The translations under genes were made by a program, and so were the position numbers. The notes beneath the pieces were generated by a model, which worked only from the letters and a program-made list of their open reading frames with translations, was not told the origin of the DNA and searched no databases. From Basidiobolus meristosporus CBS 931.73 (Eukaryota > Basidiobolomycota > Basidiobolomycetes > Basidiobolales > Basidiobolaceae): 64,000 nt of DNA. Shown one piece after another: positions 11,601-23,080 of the stretch (its first letter is position 1; every line of letters starts with the position of its first letter). Where the stretch lies: the NCBI GenBank assembly GCA_002104905.1, contig MCFE01000029.1, forward strand, positions 162,335-226,334. The letters run 5' to 3'.

Positions 11601-14089
11601 CTGAGGAGCTTCAATTCGCTGAGGCCGAAGTTGCTAGACTGGCCTCCTTGTTGGAATCCGCTAAAGCACAGAATGAGGCTGAATTAGAAGCCTTACGTAC
11701 AGCCAGTGAAGCCTCGCTATCGGCGACAAAGCAGGAGAAAGAAGAGATATCCGAAAAATTAGATGCTGCTACTTTAGAACTCTGCCAAATTAAGGATTCA
11801 CACAGAGAGCAGCTGAATCTTCTTACTTCTGAGCATCAGGACGAGCTTCAAAAGTTGACCGAAGAGATGGAGTCGTTGAAGAGCACACAAGTTATTAACC
11901 GTGATTCGCAGGACTCGTACGAAATGGAGATCCAAAAGCTTACCGATGAGATGAGCCAGATAAAAGAGAAGCATACCCAGGATTTGGAGGCTTTGGCTGT
12001 TAGCCATCGTACATCTCTTGATGAAGTCCAACGTGAAAGGAGTGAAGTGATCAAGCAAGTTGAGGAACGTGATATTGGGCTGATTTCACTCAAGGAAGGA
12101 TATGAGCACCAGCTGGAAGCCCTTCGTGACTCTCATCAATGTGAGGTAAAAGCTCTCATGGATGAGTTGGAAAAATTACAGGCTGCTCAGCAAGAGGAGG
12201 AGCAGGTAATAGCTCGAAATGAAGAGGTAAAGTTGTCGATAGCCCAACTTAACGAAAAGCATGCCGAGGCGGTAGCGGCCCTTCAAGCCGAGCATCAAGC
12301 TGCGTTGGAGACTGCTGAGACACAAAGAAGTGAATTATTGCAAAGTAATGAAGTGCTTGCCAGTAAGATGAAATCTTTGGAAAGCACTCATGAGGAGGAG
12401 CTGAATGCTTTGCGAAATGAGTTGGAATCTCTGCAAGGAAAATCGCTGCAGGATACTAAACTGGAGGCAGAATTGGCACGCGTTAGTGAAGAGTTGGAAA
12501 ATGTCAAAGCTCAGCATGTCGAGAAACTAGAGCAACTAAGTAAGCAATACGAGGAGTCGATTGCAAAATTCGAGCTTGAAACCGAGGAACTCGAAAGAAA
12601 AGTTCAACTTGGTGATGCCGAAATCGCATCGCTTATCAGTTCACATGAGGACAAGATCCGAAGCTTGAGCGAAAGTCATAGTGGCGAGATTGCTTTTTTG
12701 AAGGAGGAATTGGATGAAGCCAAAGGAGAGCTCACCGAGCTGCGTCAGGAGCGTGAGGCTAACCTAGCAGAGATCGCCTCCCTCAGTACTGAGATCCAAT
12801 CGCTTCGTGCTCAGCATGAATCTACTTTGAAAGAGTATGAGGAATCCACCATGAGCGTTGAGCAGTCGCTTCAGGTAACTATTAGAACAACTAGTTTTCA
12901 TGGATTCACTGACAGTTTACCTTTACAGGCCAAGATCGATGAGTCCGTAGCACAAGCCCTAGAGGATATTCAAATCAAGCACGAATCAGAAATCGAGAAG
13001 TTACAAGCTGATCATTCTGCAGAGTTGCAAAAGGTAAATTCTGCAGTGGAGGAGTTAACCACTAAAGCTGCAGAATTAGATGCTGTCCGACGAGAACTGG
13101 AAATCCTTCGACAGAGCAATATTTCAGAACTAGACTCCATGAAGGCCAAGCATGATACCGAACTGAGTCAGGCAAACGAGTTGTTTGAAGAACAGTTCAA
13201 TGTAAAGATTAAGGAGATTGAGGCTCTGAATGTTTCGCTTTCTAGTGTGGAAGAAGAAAGAGCAGCTTTGAAGAAGGAAGTCGAGGTATTTGCATGGACA
13301 ATTACTTCATTGTATCGATTGTAGAAATTTATGTACTGGGATTCCAGGAAATTCGAACGGAACTGGCGAATCTCACAGATAAACATGAGCTGGAGTTAGA
13401 GCAAATCCGCAATACTCACCAGACTGAGATCGCCGCCAGGGAGGAGGAAGTTTCTAGAATCAAAACCGGTTTGCAGGAGGAGATCGCAGTAAGTTGGAAC
13501 TGTTTCACATGGATGGATATCATGCTTTATAACACAGTTTTCTCAGATTGCTACCCAATCCGTTGAACAAGAATTGAATGAGAGATTGGCCAAGTCTGAA
13601 GAAGCGCTTGAAGAAGAACGTAAGGCGCACTCCAGCTTGAAGGAAGAGGTCGCTGGCTTTGCTGAAACCAAGGATCAGCTGAGCGCTATGACTCAGAAGC
13701 ACGAGAGTGATATGGAGCAAATGGATACTCACTACGCCAGCCAACTTGCAGGCAAAGATCAGGAGATAAAGGATGTGAAACAACAGCTAGACAACCTGAC
13801 TTATTTGCAGAAGCAAGAGTTGGAACAGCTGAAGAAGCGGTATGAGGAAGATTTGGCAGCACTTGAAACCATCCAGCGACGAGAGTCGGAGGAAAGCGAG
13901 CGCTTGTTACGTAGTGAAGGAAGCAAGCTCAAGGCTACCAATGAAGACTTGGAAATTCAAATTGCTCACCACAAACACGAGATTGTTGAACTCAACCAGA
14001 CAGTAGAGAGCCTTCGCGATGAGAATAGCCAGATGATCAAACTCATCAACCAACTGCAGGAAGAAATGCACAAGATGATGTCTCGTTGA
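8606..14089 (+). CDS. Giant coiled-coil protein with 11-residue (hendecad) periodicity
   Basis: The model is join(8606..12874, 12929..13285, 13348..13488, 13547..14089), 1,769 residues, with three introns of 54, 62 and 58 nt near the 3' end; phase is kept at every junction. Residues 1-270 are Ser/Thr/Pro/Lys-rich and disordered, ending in a basic helix (SRVADRVAAFEKK). From about 270 to the end the protein is nearly pure alpha-helix rich in Glu, Leu, Lys and His. Many segments follow an 11-residue pattern L-K/R-x-x-H-x-x-E-L/I-x-x (for example LKEQHQQEILT then LKDVHQEEINA) instead of simple heptads. There is no motor, CH, CAP-Gly or membrane domain. A basic disordered head plus a long rod suggests a cytoskeletal or tethering scaffold (microtubule-, septin- or Golgi-associated). 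The family is not recognised and the function is inference. Confidence 0.8.
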
Positions 14090-14810
14090 ATCGCTGCCTC
14101 GACCGAAGCCCCTACCCTGGCTCGGTCTTCGTCAAGCTCCTCGGCGTCGGCCCAATCTCCTGGGCGGCCATCGCTATTCACCTTCAACTTTTTTGGGAAA
14201 AGATGAGCGCCTACCTACCATTTTTTCTTAATCCAGTTAACCTTTGTATAATCCCTTTAACTCTCGTATGACTATCACCTAATATATTCCTATCATTAAT
14301 TGTGTGTAAACGTGAGCAATAAATGTTCATGGAAATCGTCATCTTGCATTCCCAACCTTAATCTAGTACCCAGTGTATCACCTGCATACAAGGATCTTCA
14401 ACCTGACATGATCGCCGTAATGCATGTCAGTCACTTCCTACATGAATTCAAGAGTGATTGGCCAGCAAAGAGATCTCAGGACTAACCTACCATTTCCTCA
14501 GGACTCAAACGATGTAAGCGGCAGTTTCAGTCACTCCAATGGTTGCAATCATCAGTTACAAACATTGATAGGTCTAAGGAACGTGGTCAATATAATCAGA
14601 CACGAGTGTCATGTACCCCCTTCCTAGTCCATCCACGCACCAAAGAAAAGCGGCCAAGCTGCTTGAATCGCCCTTTTCACCTTTGCCTCTCTACATTCCC
14701 ACGACAACTTTGCCTATCTTTAATACTGAAGTGCTTTCGTGGAATTCTTCCCCGGAAACTAGATATCATTACCTCGGTGGCAGTCTCATATATCATTAAG
14801 CCACTGATAT

Positions 14811-16203
14811 ATGTCCCCTGAAGAGAGACCCAAACGCTCCCATTGGGAGCAACTCACCCGATTTTTCGTTCGGAAAAACGAAACGGTCAAACCGACCATC
14901 AAGGAGCGCTGGAAGAACGTGGTCACTAGAACAAAAACCCTATCCGCCAGGAAGCTTACCATCAGAAGGGGGGGAACGAAAAAAGGTAAGACCCGTTGGC
15001 TTCGCATTGACCAAATCCGCTCTAACTGGTCCTCAGCTTTTTACCCAAAAGAGATCCCTAGATCGATTTTTGGTGTGCCCATCGCATCCTCTATCCGATA
15101 TGCGGGAATCAAAACCAACATCAGACCAAATGAGAGCTATCTATGCTACACGATGCCCATCGTCATTGTTAAGTGTGGTGAGTTCCTGCGGAAGCACGGT
15201 ATGTGGATTGTAACTTCTGAGTCGTCCATGGACTTTACCCAATAACCGTGTGTTTAGCCCAGACCACCAAAGGGATTTTTCGTGTGAATGGTTCAGCTAA
15301 GCGAGTGAATGAGATTCAGGCTCTCTTTGATCTGGCGCCGGATTTCGGAAGAGACGTGAGTTTCGAGAGTTACACGGTCCATGACGCAGCCAACCTTCTC
15401 CGACGATACTTGAACAGTCTACCGGAACCGGTGATCATTCATCAGCTGTACTTCCTGTTCCGGAAAGTATATGGTAAGCTTGAACTACGGTGGAGGTACT
15501 GATTGTCGATCCAGTGGAACTAACGGTGAATGTAGATGAATACCGTACGGACGAAGAGAGGTTGGTTAGAGCCTTTCAGGCATCTATGGTGTATCTACCG
15601 CATGCGCACCAAGCCTTGTTGATCTACATCTTGGATTTACTCGCATTCTTCGCCGAGCAGGCGGAACAAACACTGATGAATATCACCAATCTGGCTTCTG
15701 TGTTTCAACCTTGTATTCTGGCCCATCCGATTCATGAGCTGAATCCGGAGGAATACAAGATTTCCCAGGCAGTGGTTGCCAGCTTGATCAAGAATCATGA
15801 TCGTTTGAGTATGGCTCGTCATGCGCTTGGTAGACAAAAAGAGCTACCGCCCATACCGGTCAAGAAGCCCACCCTGGAGATAGATACCCAACCTTCCACC
15901 AAAGCTCTAAAACGGAGTAAAACAAGTGCATCACCCTCGCTGAACCGTCAGTTGATTCGCACGTTGTCGCTAGGGAAGAAACATCTCATTCATAAGACCA
16001 AGCCGATGGAGCTTGCCACGTTCAAGATCGCCCTTGTTGAGCACGAGAAGTTGAAACCCAAACTGGTGATCTACCAACATCATCCCCAGTGTGAGCCCAC
16101 CATCATTGGCTCCATCCCAATCACCAACAACATCCGCCGCAGTCTAACATTACCTAACCGCTTAGCATACACCCATCCCAAGAAGAGCTACAACGAGTGT
16201 TAA
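14811..16203 (+). CDS. RhoGAP domain protein, four exons
   Basis: The model is join(14811..14985, 15037..15198, 15258..15473, 15536..16203), 406 residues. Introns are 51, 59 and 62 nt, all phase 1. A basic N-terminal region (about 70 residues, KxxR-rich) precedes a full RhoGAP domain: IFGVPIASSIRYA, then PIVIVKCGEFLRKHG, then the arginine-finger loop KGIFRVNGSAKRVNEI (Arg of GIFRV), the NLLRRYLNSLPEPVI segment, and the terminal helix NITNLASVFQPCILAHP. The domain stimulates GTP hydrolysis by Rho/Cdc42 GTPases. The C-terminal ~120 residues are Lys/Ser/Pro-rich and disordered. The architecture (short basic head, GAP, basic tail) is like fungal Rga-type or Sac7/Bag7-type proteins, but no LIM domain is present, so I give no symbol. 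An AATAAA near 14317 belongs to the upstream gene. Confidence 0.85.
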
Positions 16204-16610
16204 CCACTATCCACACAGACGGCCGGTAAATCCATGAATGTTAGACCTAAACCTCCCCCACATGTAATTCATCCTAAATTGCCTAAACCTCCCCAGGGAA
16301 TCAGTGAATAATCTACTAACACTGGTGTGTCCATCCACCTCCTCCCTCCTCCCTACATTCCTTAGAACCGAGGGAATTAATATTGATGATAACTATAAAT
16401 ACATTAATTATCACTAGTACTTGTGCGCAGGCACAGGCCTATGGCGCAAGTGAGACCAGTGTCCAGAATGTCCACCTGATCAGTGTCATTCTCCTGCGGG
16501 ACTTGAGTGGTTGCGAAGTGGCTTAGTAAATTCATACATTTCGACATATCCATGAATGATGCATATCATCCTTGTCACTCCTACAACGCAGCCCTCTAAC
16601 CAATAACAAA

Positions 16611-16738
16611 TGTGTGGGGCCCCTTTACTTTTAGATGAATCATTCCCAGCAGGGTACTTTTATTGGTCTTGTGTAAGCGAGTGAATGAATCAGATGTCAT
16701 CTGAGACCTTATCAATAGGAAATTGTGTGGGGCCCCTT
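16611..16738. repeat. Duplicated GGGGCCCC-containing 15-mer between convergent genes
   Basis: TGTGTGGGGCCCCTT occurs at 16611-16625 and again at 16724-16738, 113 bases apart. Each copy is preceded by CAATA and a short A-rich tract. The spacer has no gene. The region lies between the 3' ends of the RhoGAP and ferritin genes, so a promoter role is not obvious. Confidence 0.6.
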
Positions 16739-16927
16739 ATCACAAAAAGGGCATCCGTGGGCCTAAGGATACCTTGCTGCCTATTACAGCGCGCATCCCT
16801 CACAAAGTCTCTTGACATGTCAAGGCAAGAGTCAATTTATTTCGGATAATAAAATATATACACTCAATGACCATAGTGCTAGCTAAGAATCCATAAAATG
16901 AATAGGGTGATTGATCCACATCAGCCA

Positions 16928-17458
16928 CTAATTGCCAGAGGCTGTGCCGTGATGGAGTAGTTCACGATCCCAAAGATAGAGTCCCAAACCATCCCCACCC
17001 ACACGCTTCAGCTGAGTCACCATGTCGGAGATCTTCTTGATAGATTCCACCTGCTCGGTGAGATAGTGGGTTTCGATGAAATCACAGAATTGCGGGTCCC
17101 CATTTTCTGCTGAGATGTTGTGAAGGTTCAGCAAGGATTTGTTGACATCTTTCTCGAGCTGCAAGGCCGCTTCCACGGCATTCTGTGCTGACTGCCACTC
17201 ACACGAAGGGTTTGGGATCGACTGGAGGTTGACTCGGCCTCCTCTTTGGTTTTGGTAGTCGATCAGTTTCTGTGCATGCTCACGCTCTTCTTCCGCGCTA
17301 TCCCGGAAAAATTTCGCTAGGCCGGGCAACGCAACATTATCCCTATCGAAGTAGGTAGCCATGGAGGTGTAAGTGTACATGGCCGTGAACTCCATGTTAA
17401 TTTGGTTGTTGATGCCTTCCTCGGAGGCGATGGCAAAGTTTTGTTTGGCAAGAGACAT
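16928..17458 (-). CDS. Ferritin, H-type
   Basis: The single-exon 176-residue protein is a four-helix ferritin subunit that oxidises Fe(II) and stores iron in a 24-subunit shell. Visible ferroxidase residues include Glu in INMEFTAMYTY, the EEEREHAQK motif (Glu and His), and the Glu and Gln in ALQLEKDV and LTEQVESIK. The length matches the animal H-ferritin norm. There is no targeting peptide, so the protein should be cytosolic. True ferritins of this type are absent from Dikarya but occur in early-diverging fungi. This is the main phylogenetic clue in the window. A TATA box sits about 55 bases before the ATG, so the leader must be very short. Confidence 0.92.
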   Translation of the reverse strand: MSLAKQNFAIASEEGINNQINMEFTAMYTYTSMATYFDRDNVALPGLAKFFRDSAEEEREHAQKLIDYQNQRGGRVNLQSIPNPSCEWQSAQNAVEAALQLEKDVNKSLLNLHNISAENGDPQFCDFIETHYLTEQVESIKKISDMVTQLKRVGGDGLGLYLWDRELLHHGTASGN

Positions 17459-17510
17459 GTTGATGATCAGTGAGAGGGGTGAAATTAAGGTCCGAGGGAA
17501 CTGAGGAATG

Positions 17511-17520
17511 CTTTATATGC
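17511..17520 (-). promoter_or_regulatory. TATA box of the ferritin gene
   Basis: On the minus strand GCATATAAAG lies 53-62 bases upstream of the ferritin ATG. The leader that remains (roughly 25-30 nt) is too short for an animal-style iron-responsive element, and I see no CAGTGN hairpin in it. Confidence 0.5.
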
Positions 17521-18816
17521 AGCCAAGGACTCTCAGGTTTCTTCATCTTAACCACCAAATTTATCGGGTTAAGTAGTACGCAATTTCGTGGCTTGGCCAA
17601 GGAGTGTTGAGTCTCCTCCTATCATTTTCCGAGGAATACGGTCCCTTCAAGATCCCCACAATATTTCGATGAATAAACAACGGGATTCTTTACGCATTGC
17701 GTTTGATTGACCAGTGGTGTCCCACACTCTTTCTATCTTATTGCACTGCTGCAAAATGGATTCTCTCGCCTGACGGAACACGGCTTATCCTGTTGATACA
17801 CAAAATGAAGTGATCAACTATTCCCATATATGGGTTAGTCTGGATATGAAGACTGAGATTTGGATTTGGATGGGGACTCTGTCATCCAACCGGTGTTTAA
17901 AAGGCTGGGTTGACTCAGCAAACCCTCACCACGAATAAGATACCTGGAAAATATGCTCACCAAGCAGAACTTTACCACTGCCTCAGAAGACTTGCTTAAT
18001 CAGAAAATAGCCCTTAAGTATACTGACTTGTCTGTTTCGCCATACTTTGGAGGATGTAGCATTGCTTTGCCTGTTAGAGTGGAAGTAACTACTTCAGCAC
18101 CCAAATCTTAATTCAAATATCTCTTTCTTTCACAGGATTTGAAAAAAATACTTCAAGAAAATCTCGGGGTAAATATCCTCTGACCTGACTTGCAAAACTT
18201 CACAAAAGCTACTCAAGCAAAAAATCTAGGAACACGAAGATGCAAGGAAAATAATTGATTACCAGAGAAGGCGAGGCGGCGTTTTTTAATTGGCCTCTAT
18301 TGCATCCCTGAAGGCTAAATGGGATTCGGCTTTATAGAGAACCTTTGGTTAACCAGTTAAACAGAGAAAGAAAGAAGTGAATCAGCCCTCGAATGACCTC
18401 AGTCCATGGTCTTGAGGTGGAGGACCCTTCACTGGTCAATTTATCAAGGCATATCATTTTGAACTGCACGAACACTTCGTTTTAGACAGAACTTCTTGAC
18501 CCAGGAGGTGCAGTTGATATCGAAGTTAGCTCACTAGACGACATTGCGATAAGCTTGAACTTCATCTTTTCGACCACGAACTGTTACACAATAGATAGAA
18601 TTCGACAAAAACATTGGGCCATTTCCACCATTGCTCAGTTGGCAATTTATGTTGTTAAAATAGACCGATGATGTATGTGAAAGACAGAACTTTACATGTT
18701 TGTTGGCGGATCTAACAGTCTGCTCAAGGACAAGATGAAGGCAATAAGATATATATATGGGAGAAGACAAGTGTACAAAAATGAAGTTTCCAAAGAGACC
18801 CTCTAGTCAGTCTATT
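17521..18816. other. Gene-free interval between divergent-facing ends of ferritin and Sel1 genes
   Basis: It contains the ferritin upstream region and the 3' flank of the Sel1-repeat gene. No supported gene, repeat or RNA gene is seen. Confidence 0.4.
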
Positions 18817-19807
18817 TTAAAAAGAATTGTCGTACTTTGCTTTAAATATCCAACTGTTTCCAACCACCCCCATCCCTTGCGCATGGGCCATTCGATAATA
18901 TTTGGCCGCTTTGTGGCGATTCTTTTTCACCCCATGTCCGTGAAGGTAGCAAAAGGCTAGGTCATTCTGGGCATCTGGATCCCCCAGGTTGGCTGCGATT
19001 TCAAAATAGTACACAGCGGTGGACTTGTTTTTGACCACTCCCCAGCCATGCTGAAAACACACTCCCAGCTCGTATATCGCCAGAACCAACTCGTGTTTGG
19101 CCGCCGAGAGGTTTGTGTTGTTCGTAAGGTTGTTCAAGTCAAAGACCGCATACTCTGCAGCCTTCTGGAGGCATTGAAATGCCACTTGTGGATCCGCTTT
19201 ACATCCCTACAGTCAAGAAAGAGTTGGTTGAGTGAATCACACGGAAAATTGGTTCATGTGCCAAGGCAAGCTACATATTCCACCATCTTAGCCCATTTGC
19301 AACCAATGACCAACGTGATATACATATCCCAAAAACCGTCATTACCCAGCCATGCCTCAACGAAATGCCATACAGGAACAGTCCAACAGGTGACCCTTGG
19401 CAAGCGGCAAGTCTAAAGAAGTGAGCGGCTTTTTCCAGTTGATTGTGCTCATGGCATTGTATCGCCTGTTGCACATACTTGTCCGCTAGGGTGGATCCTG
19501 AAGGATTGGCCTCATCTATGGCTTTATACGGCACCCAGGTGGAAAAATCATCTCCATCCTGAGTGTTCCCCTTGATTGGTAAAGAAGGGGAACTCTTCGA
19601 GTTGGCTGCGGCTGACAAGGGGTTTGAGAGACTGGTTGAAAAATGCTTACGGGACGTGAGATTGGTGAACCCTCCTTTCGGAACCTCGAGCTCGCCAGAG
19701 GATTTGTTGCGGGTGGGATAGGATGTTGGAGGAAGGAAAGTCGCTCGGTTTTCCAGGATACTCTCTGGCTGCTTTGGCTTCCAAAAAACCTGCTTTAGAG
19801 CATTCAT
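18817..19807 (-). CDS. Sel1-repeat protein with a fungal WIFKxKY tail
   Basis: The model is complement(join(18817..19206, 19346..19807)), 283 residues, with one 139-nt intron (GTAATG...TGTAG). Residues 1-95 are disordered and Ser-rich. The rest is a run of Sel1/TPR-like helical repeats: AIQCHEHNQLEKAAHFFRLA, YELGVCFQHGWGVVKNKSTA, and NDLAFCYLHGHGVKKNRHKA. It closes with AAKYYRMAHAQGM and a GNSWIFKAKY tail. Such C-terminal WI[FY]KxKY tails are found in fungal Sel1 proteins of the Nif1/Dsf2 type, which act in cell-cycle or polarity signalling. That likeness is from memory, and the symbol is left blank. Sel1 repeats mediate protein binding, so it is likely an adaptor. Confidence 0.75.
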
Positions 19808-20410
19808 GGGTAATCCAAGAGTGTGCCACGGTGGATTTTGGAATAAGGGTACCAGTGATTAGTCACAACGTAAATAATGCAAAGAATCTCTGCAAAGGCG
19901 TTCACTTAGAGAGGTCAGAGTTAGGGCTTCAGCACTAGGGTTCACTCTTAAAATACCACATACCTAACAGCCAAGGTTATCGCAATTCAAGACGGGGAAG
20001 ACGAAGGAATGTATGCGGCTGGAGGGGGGAACTGGCCAACGCCATGCTTTTAAGAGATCAGTAGAAGCTCAGATTATATGCAAGCAGGACGTTTTTCATG
20101 TTCAGTTAGAACCTCAAACATATCGCATAATCCCACTGCTGTGAGGGCTGCAGGCACTGTATCGAATTGTCAACATAAAAGCAGTCCTACGGGAAAATCT
20201 TGGTCCATATCCCACATATACTACAGATTGGGGGATGGGATCGTATTAAATATGTTCCATCTGGGATTTACACGGAATTGCATCAGATCCATCGATACCC
20301 CATGGATCAGCAAGAGAGGAAATGAAAAAAACTGTATCCATCATATAAATTCGTTTGATTGGTGGCGCCGGAATCTTTCCTTGCTCCTCGGTGTCTTTGA
20401 ACTTCTCAAT

Positions 20411-21430
20411 ATGGTAAGTCTTCATTAGTGTTGATGGATGCAACCCTTGGCCGCGTTAGATTGGTGTTAACTGGGTCTTCTCTAGCCTTTCGTCAAACTC
20501 GTCAAGAATAAAGCTTACTTCAAGCGCTTCCAAGTGAAGTACAGAAGAAGAAGAGGTATGTGTTAATAGAAGCTCGATACTGGATGTCGCTAGGTTAACA
20601 CGGTTATTTCAGAGGGAAAGACCGACTACTACGCTCGCAAGAGACTTGTTGTTCAAGCTAAGAACAAATACAACTCTCCCAAATACAGATTGGTCGTTCG
20701 TTTCACCAACACCGATGTCATCTGCCAAATCGTCTACGCCAAGATTCAAGGCGACTTCGTCTTGGCCTCTGCCTACTCTCATGAATTGCCCAGATACGGT
20801 GTCAAGGTCGGTTTGACCAACTACTCCGCTGCCTACTGCACCGGTCTTCTCGTAGCTCGTCGTGTCTTGACCAAGCTTGGCCTTGCTGACAAATACCAAG
20901 GTGTTGAGGAAGCCGATGGTACCATCTCTCTTGTCGAAGAGCTCGAGGATGCTCCCCGTCCCTTCAAGGCCTTCCTTGATGTTGGTTTGAAGCGCACCAC
21001 CACTGGTTCCCGTGTCTTCGCCGCCCTTAAGGGTGCCTCTGATGGCGGTATCTTCATTCCCCACTCCGAGAACCGTTTCCCCGGTTATGATGCTGAATCC
21101 AAGTCTTTGGACTCTGAAGTTCTCCGTAGCTACCTCTATGGTGGTCACGTTGCCGAATACATGAGCTACCTCGCCGAAGAAGATGAGGACAAGTACAAGC
21201 GTCAATTCGCCAAGTACCTCGAAGCTGGCCTCAACGAGGATAACGTTGAAGAGATGTACGAAGCCGCCCACCAAAAGATCCGTGAGGATCCTACCTTCAA
21301 GCCCACCGAGAAGAAGAAGCCCGCCCAAGGCGAGAAGACCAAGCGTTATCACAAAGTCAAGCTCAACCTCAAGCAACGCCGCAACAAGGTCGAACAAAAG
21401 AAGGCTGCTTTCGCACGTTCCCAACAATAA
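20411..21430 (+). CDS. RPL5: 60S ribosomal protein L5 (uL18)
   Basis: The model is join(20411..20413, 20486..20555, 20613..21430), 296 residues, the usual length. Exon 1 contributes only the ATG codon: the first intron (72 nt) begins directly after it, and the second intron is 57 nt. The protein begins M-PFVKLVKNKAYFKRF and matches eukaryotic L5 throughout (TDYYARKRLVVQAKNKYN, YNSPKYRLVVRFTNTDVICQ, YCTGLLVARRVL, GRVFAALKGASDGG region, and a Lys-rich tail). L5 binds 5S rRNA with L11 and delivers it to the large subunit. Codon usage is strongly biased to C-ending codons, as for a highly expressed gene. An AATAAA follows at about 21461. Confidence 0.97.
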
Positions 21431-22733
21431 ACTCCCCCCCATGTACCATTTATTTAATCGCAATAAAAATAATAGGTTCATCGAATCTCATTTGCCAGCA
21501 CCATTTATTGAGCGTTCAGTACGGGTACGTGGAGGAAGTGAGAATTAGGGCTGTCAACAAGTGAATCATCGAAGCACGGTGTAGATCAAGCTCGTTGGAA
21601 TTGAGCGCCAATACGCATGAGGTTGGTTCGTTCGACATGATAGCACTGGCGGGGACGTAGTATCAACGCCAATCGCACTGGCTATATGGGTTGACGACCT
21701 CAATTCCGAGTTCGGATGGATAGTTGGGAGCGCAATGATCATGGTGGTTTCGATAATCAATGACGGTGAAGGTGCTATAGTAGCGCCAGTCTGCTGGGTA
21801 GCAGTGGTGGTTTGACTCTGGAAACTCCCAGAAGTACTGGTGGTGACCAGATAAACTACCTGATTGGACTGGAATTTGGGGGTTTACCATACTGATCCGG
21901 GAGAGAGGCGATATAGTCTGGTAGAGCCACGAACAGCATAGAGTCCGACACATACAAAGAGATGGAACATCTATATAGTCTCAGTAGAGCGATCGAAGGG
22001 TCAGTGTCTTCCTTCTATTCAATTGGAATTAATCATTTAGGCTATTAGGCACATCACCTATGTCTCCTTGAAATGCGCACACAGCATGATCTACCAATTA
22101 AAGGACTCTGAAGTTGGATAGATGACGCTCGTGTGGTACGTAGCGCATATCACTAATGTCCCAGGTTTTCTGCCAAGATCCCAAATTTGTCTTGTGCAAG
22201 TTGAAGAAAACATGCATATCCATCAAACCCGCAACGTAGAGTTTCATAGTTGTTCCCTAGAATGATGGAGTAAACCGCCGAATCCAACTGATATGTATTA
22301 ATAGTAGAATATCATCCTTTATCTAACCCTCGTGACAATAGTTCGTGAACTATCTTGTTTTGATGAAAATATTAAAAATAAATCCAGACTAAGAACTTGG
22401 CCAGGAAATAATGAAGCTCATAAGCTAGGATTGAAGTGTCTAAATGAGTCTAAATATCTGGGTGAAAACACAAAATTAACAATATTTTAGCCCTGAAAAG
22501 TGTGTAAATTTTTTGAACCCAATATACCAGTAGGATTATCATACAAATCTTCTAGTTCTCCAAATCACTTCTAATGCTCCCTAGGTCTAGTAGTAGGAAG
22601 GTATTTGGAGTGAGTGAGTTTAGTTGCGGCTTGCTACAAAATGTTACCTTATGAAAAAATACTAAAGGCCAGCAGAAATCCAATTTTCCTTGAAGTTACC
22701 CAAAACCTTGCATGATCAAGCCCTAACAGATAT
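21431..22733. other. Gene-poor interval
   Basis: On the minus strand between about 21860 and 21570 a Thr/Ser-rich frame (TTSTSGSFQSQTTTATQQTG type composition) resembles a wall-protein stalk. It has no signal peptide or closing features, so it is at most a relic. Nothing else is supported. Confidence 0.35.
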
Positions 22734-23080
22734 TTGTGTAAGTTTTGGAGTTACACCTAAATATTCCATTAACACAATCACTTGGATCATAGTCTACAAA
22801 TCCTAAAATACCTTGCCCAAATTCCTTCTCGGAATTTACTTAGAATATTTCACCAAAATATCATGTACCCAGAACACAAAATATCTCAAAGCTGTCCAAA
22901 GGCCCCCAAACTCTGCGCACATGTTCTTGGGATCTTCCTAAGCATGTTCCATGTGTTTGTTTTGCCAAGACCATGTAAAAGTACAAATACCACTTTTACA
23001 TTCAATAAATCATTAAGTGAAAGCCACATACTCTACTTGTTCTTGCAAATACTTCCAATATCTGCAGAAATCTTACAACA
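22734..23080 (-). repeat. Interspersed TGTTGTAA element, reverse-oriented copy with target duplication
   Basis: This copy is in reverse orientation to copy 1 and is flanked by a perfect 5-bp duplication GATAT (22729-22733 and 23081-23085). It has the same internal palindrome and landmark strings. Its left end has drifted to TTGTGTAAG. Confidence 0.75.

Noticed and set aside
20609-21481. 290-codon open frame antisense to RPL5
   Set aside because: Same artefact: antisense of a highly biased ribosomal protein gene with hydrophobic, meaningless translation.
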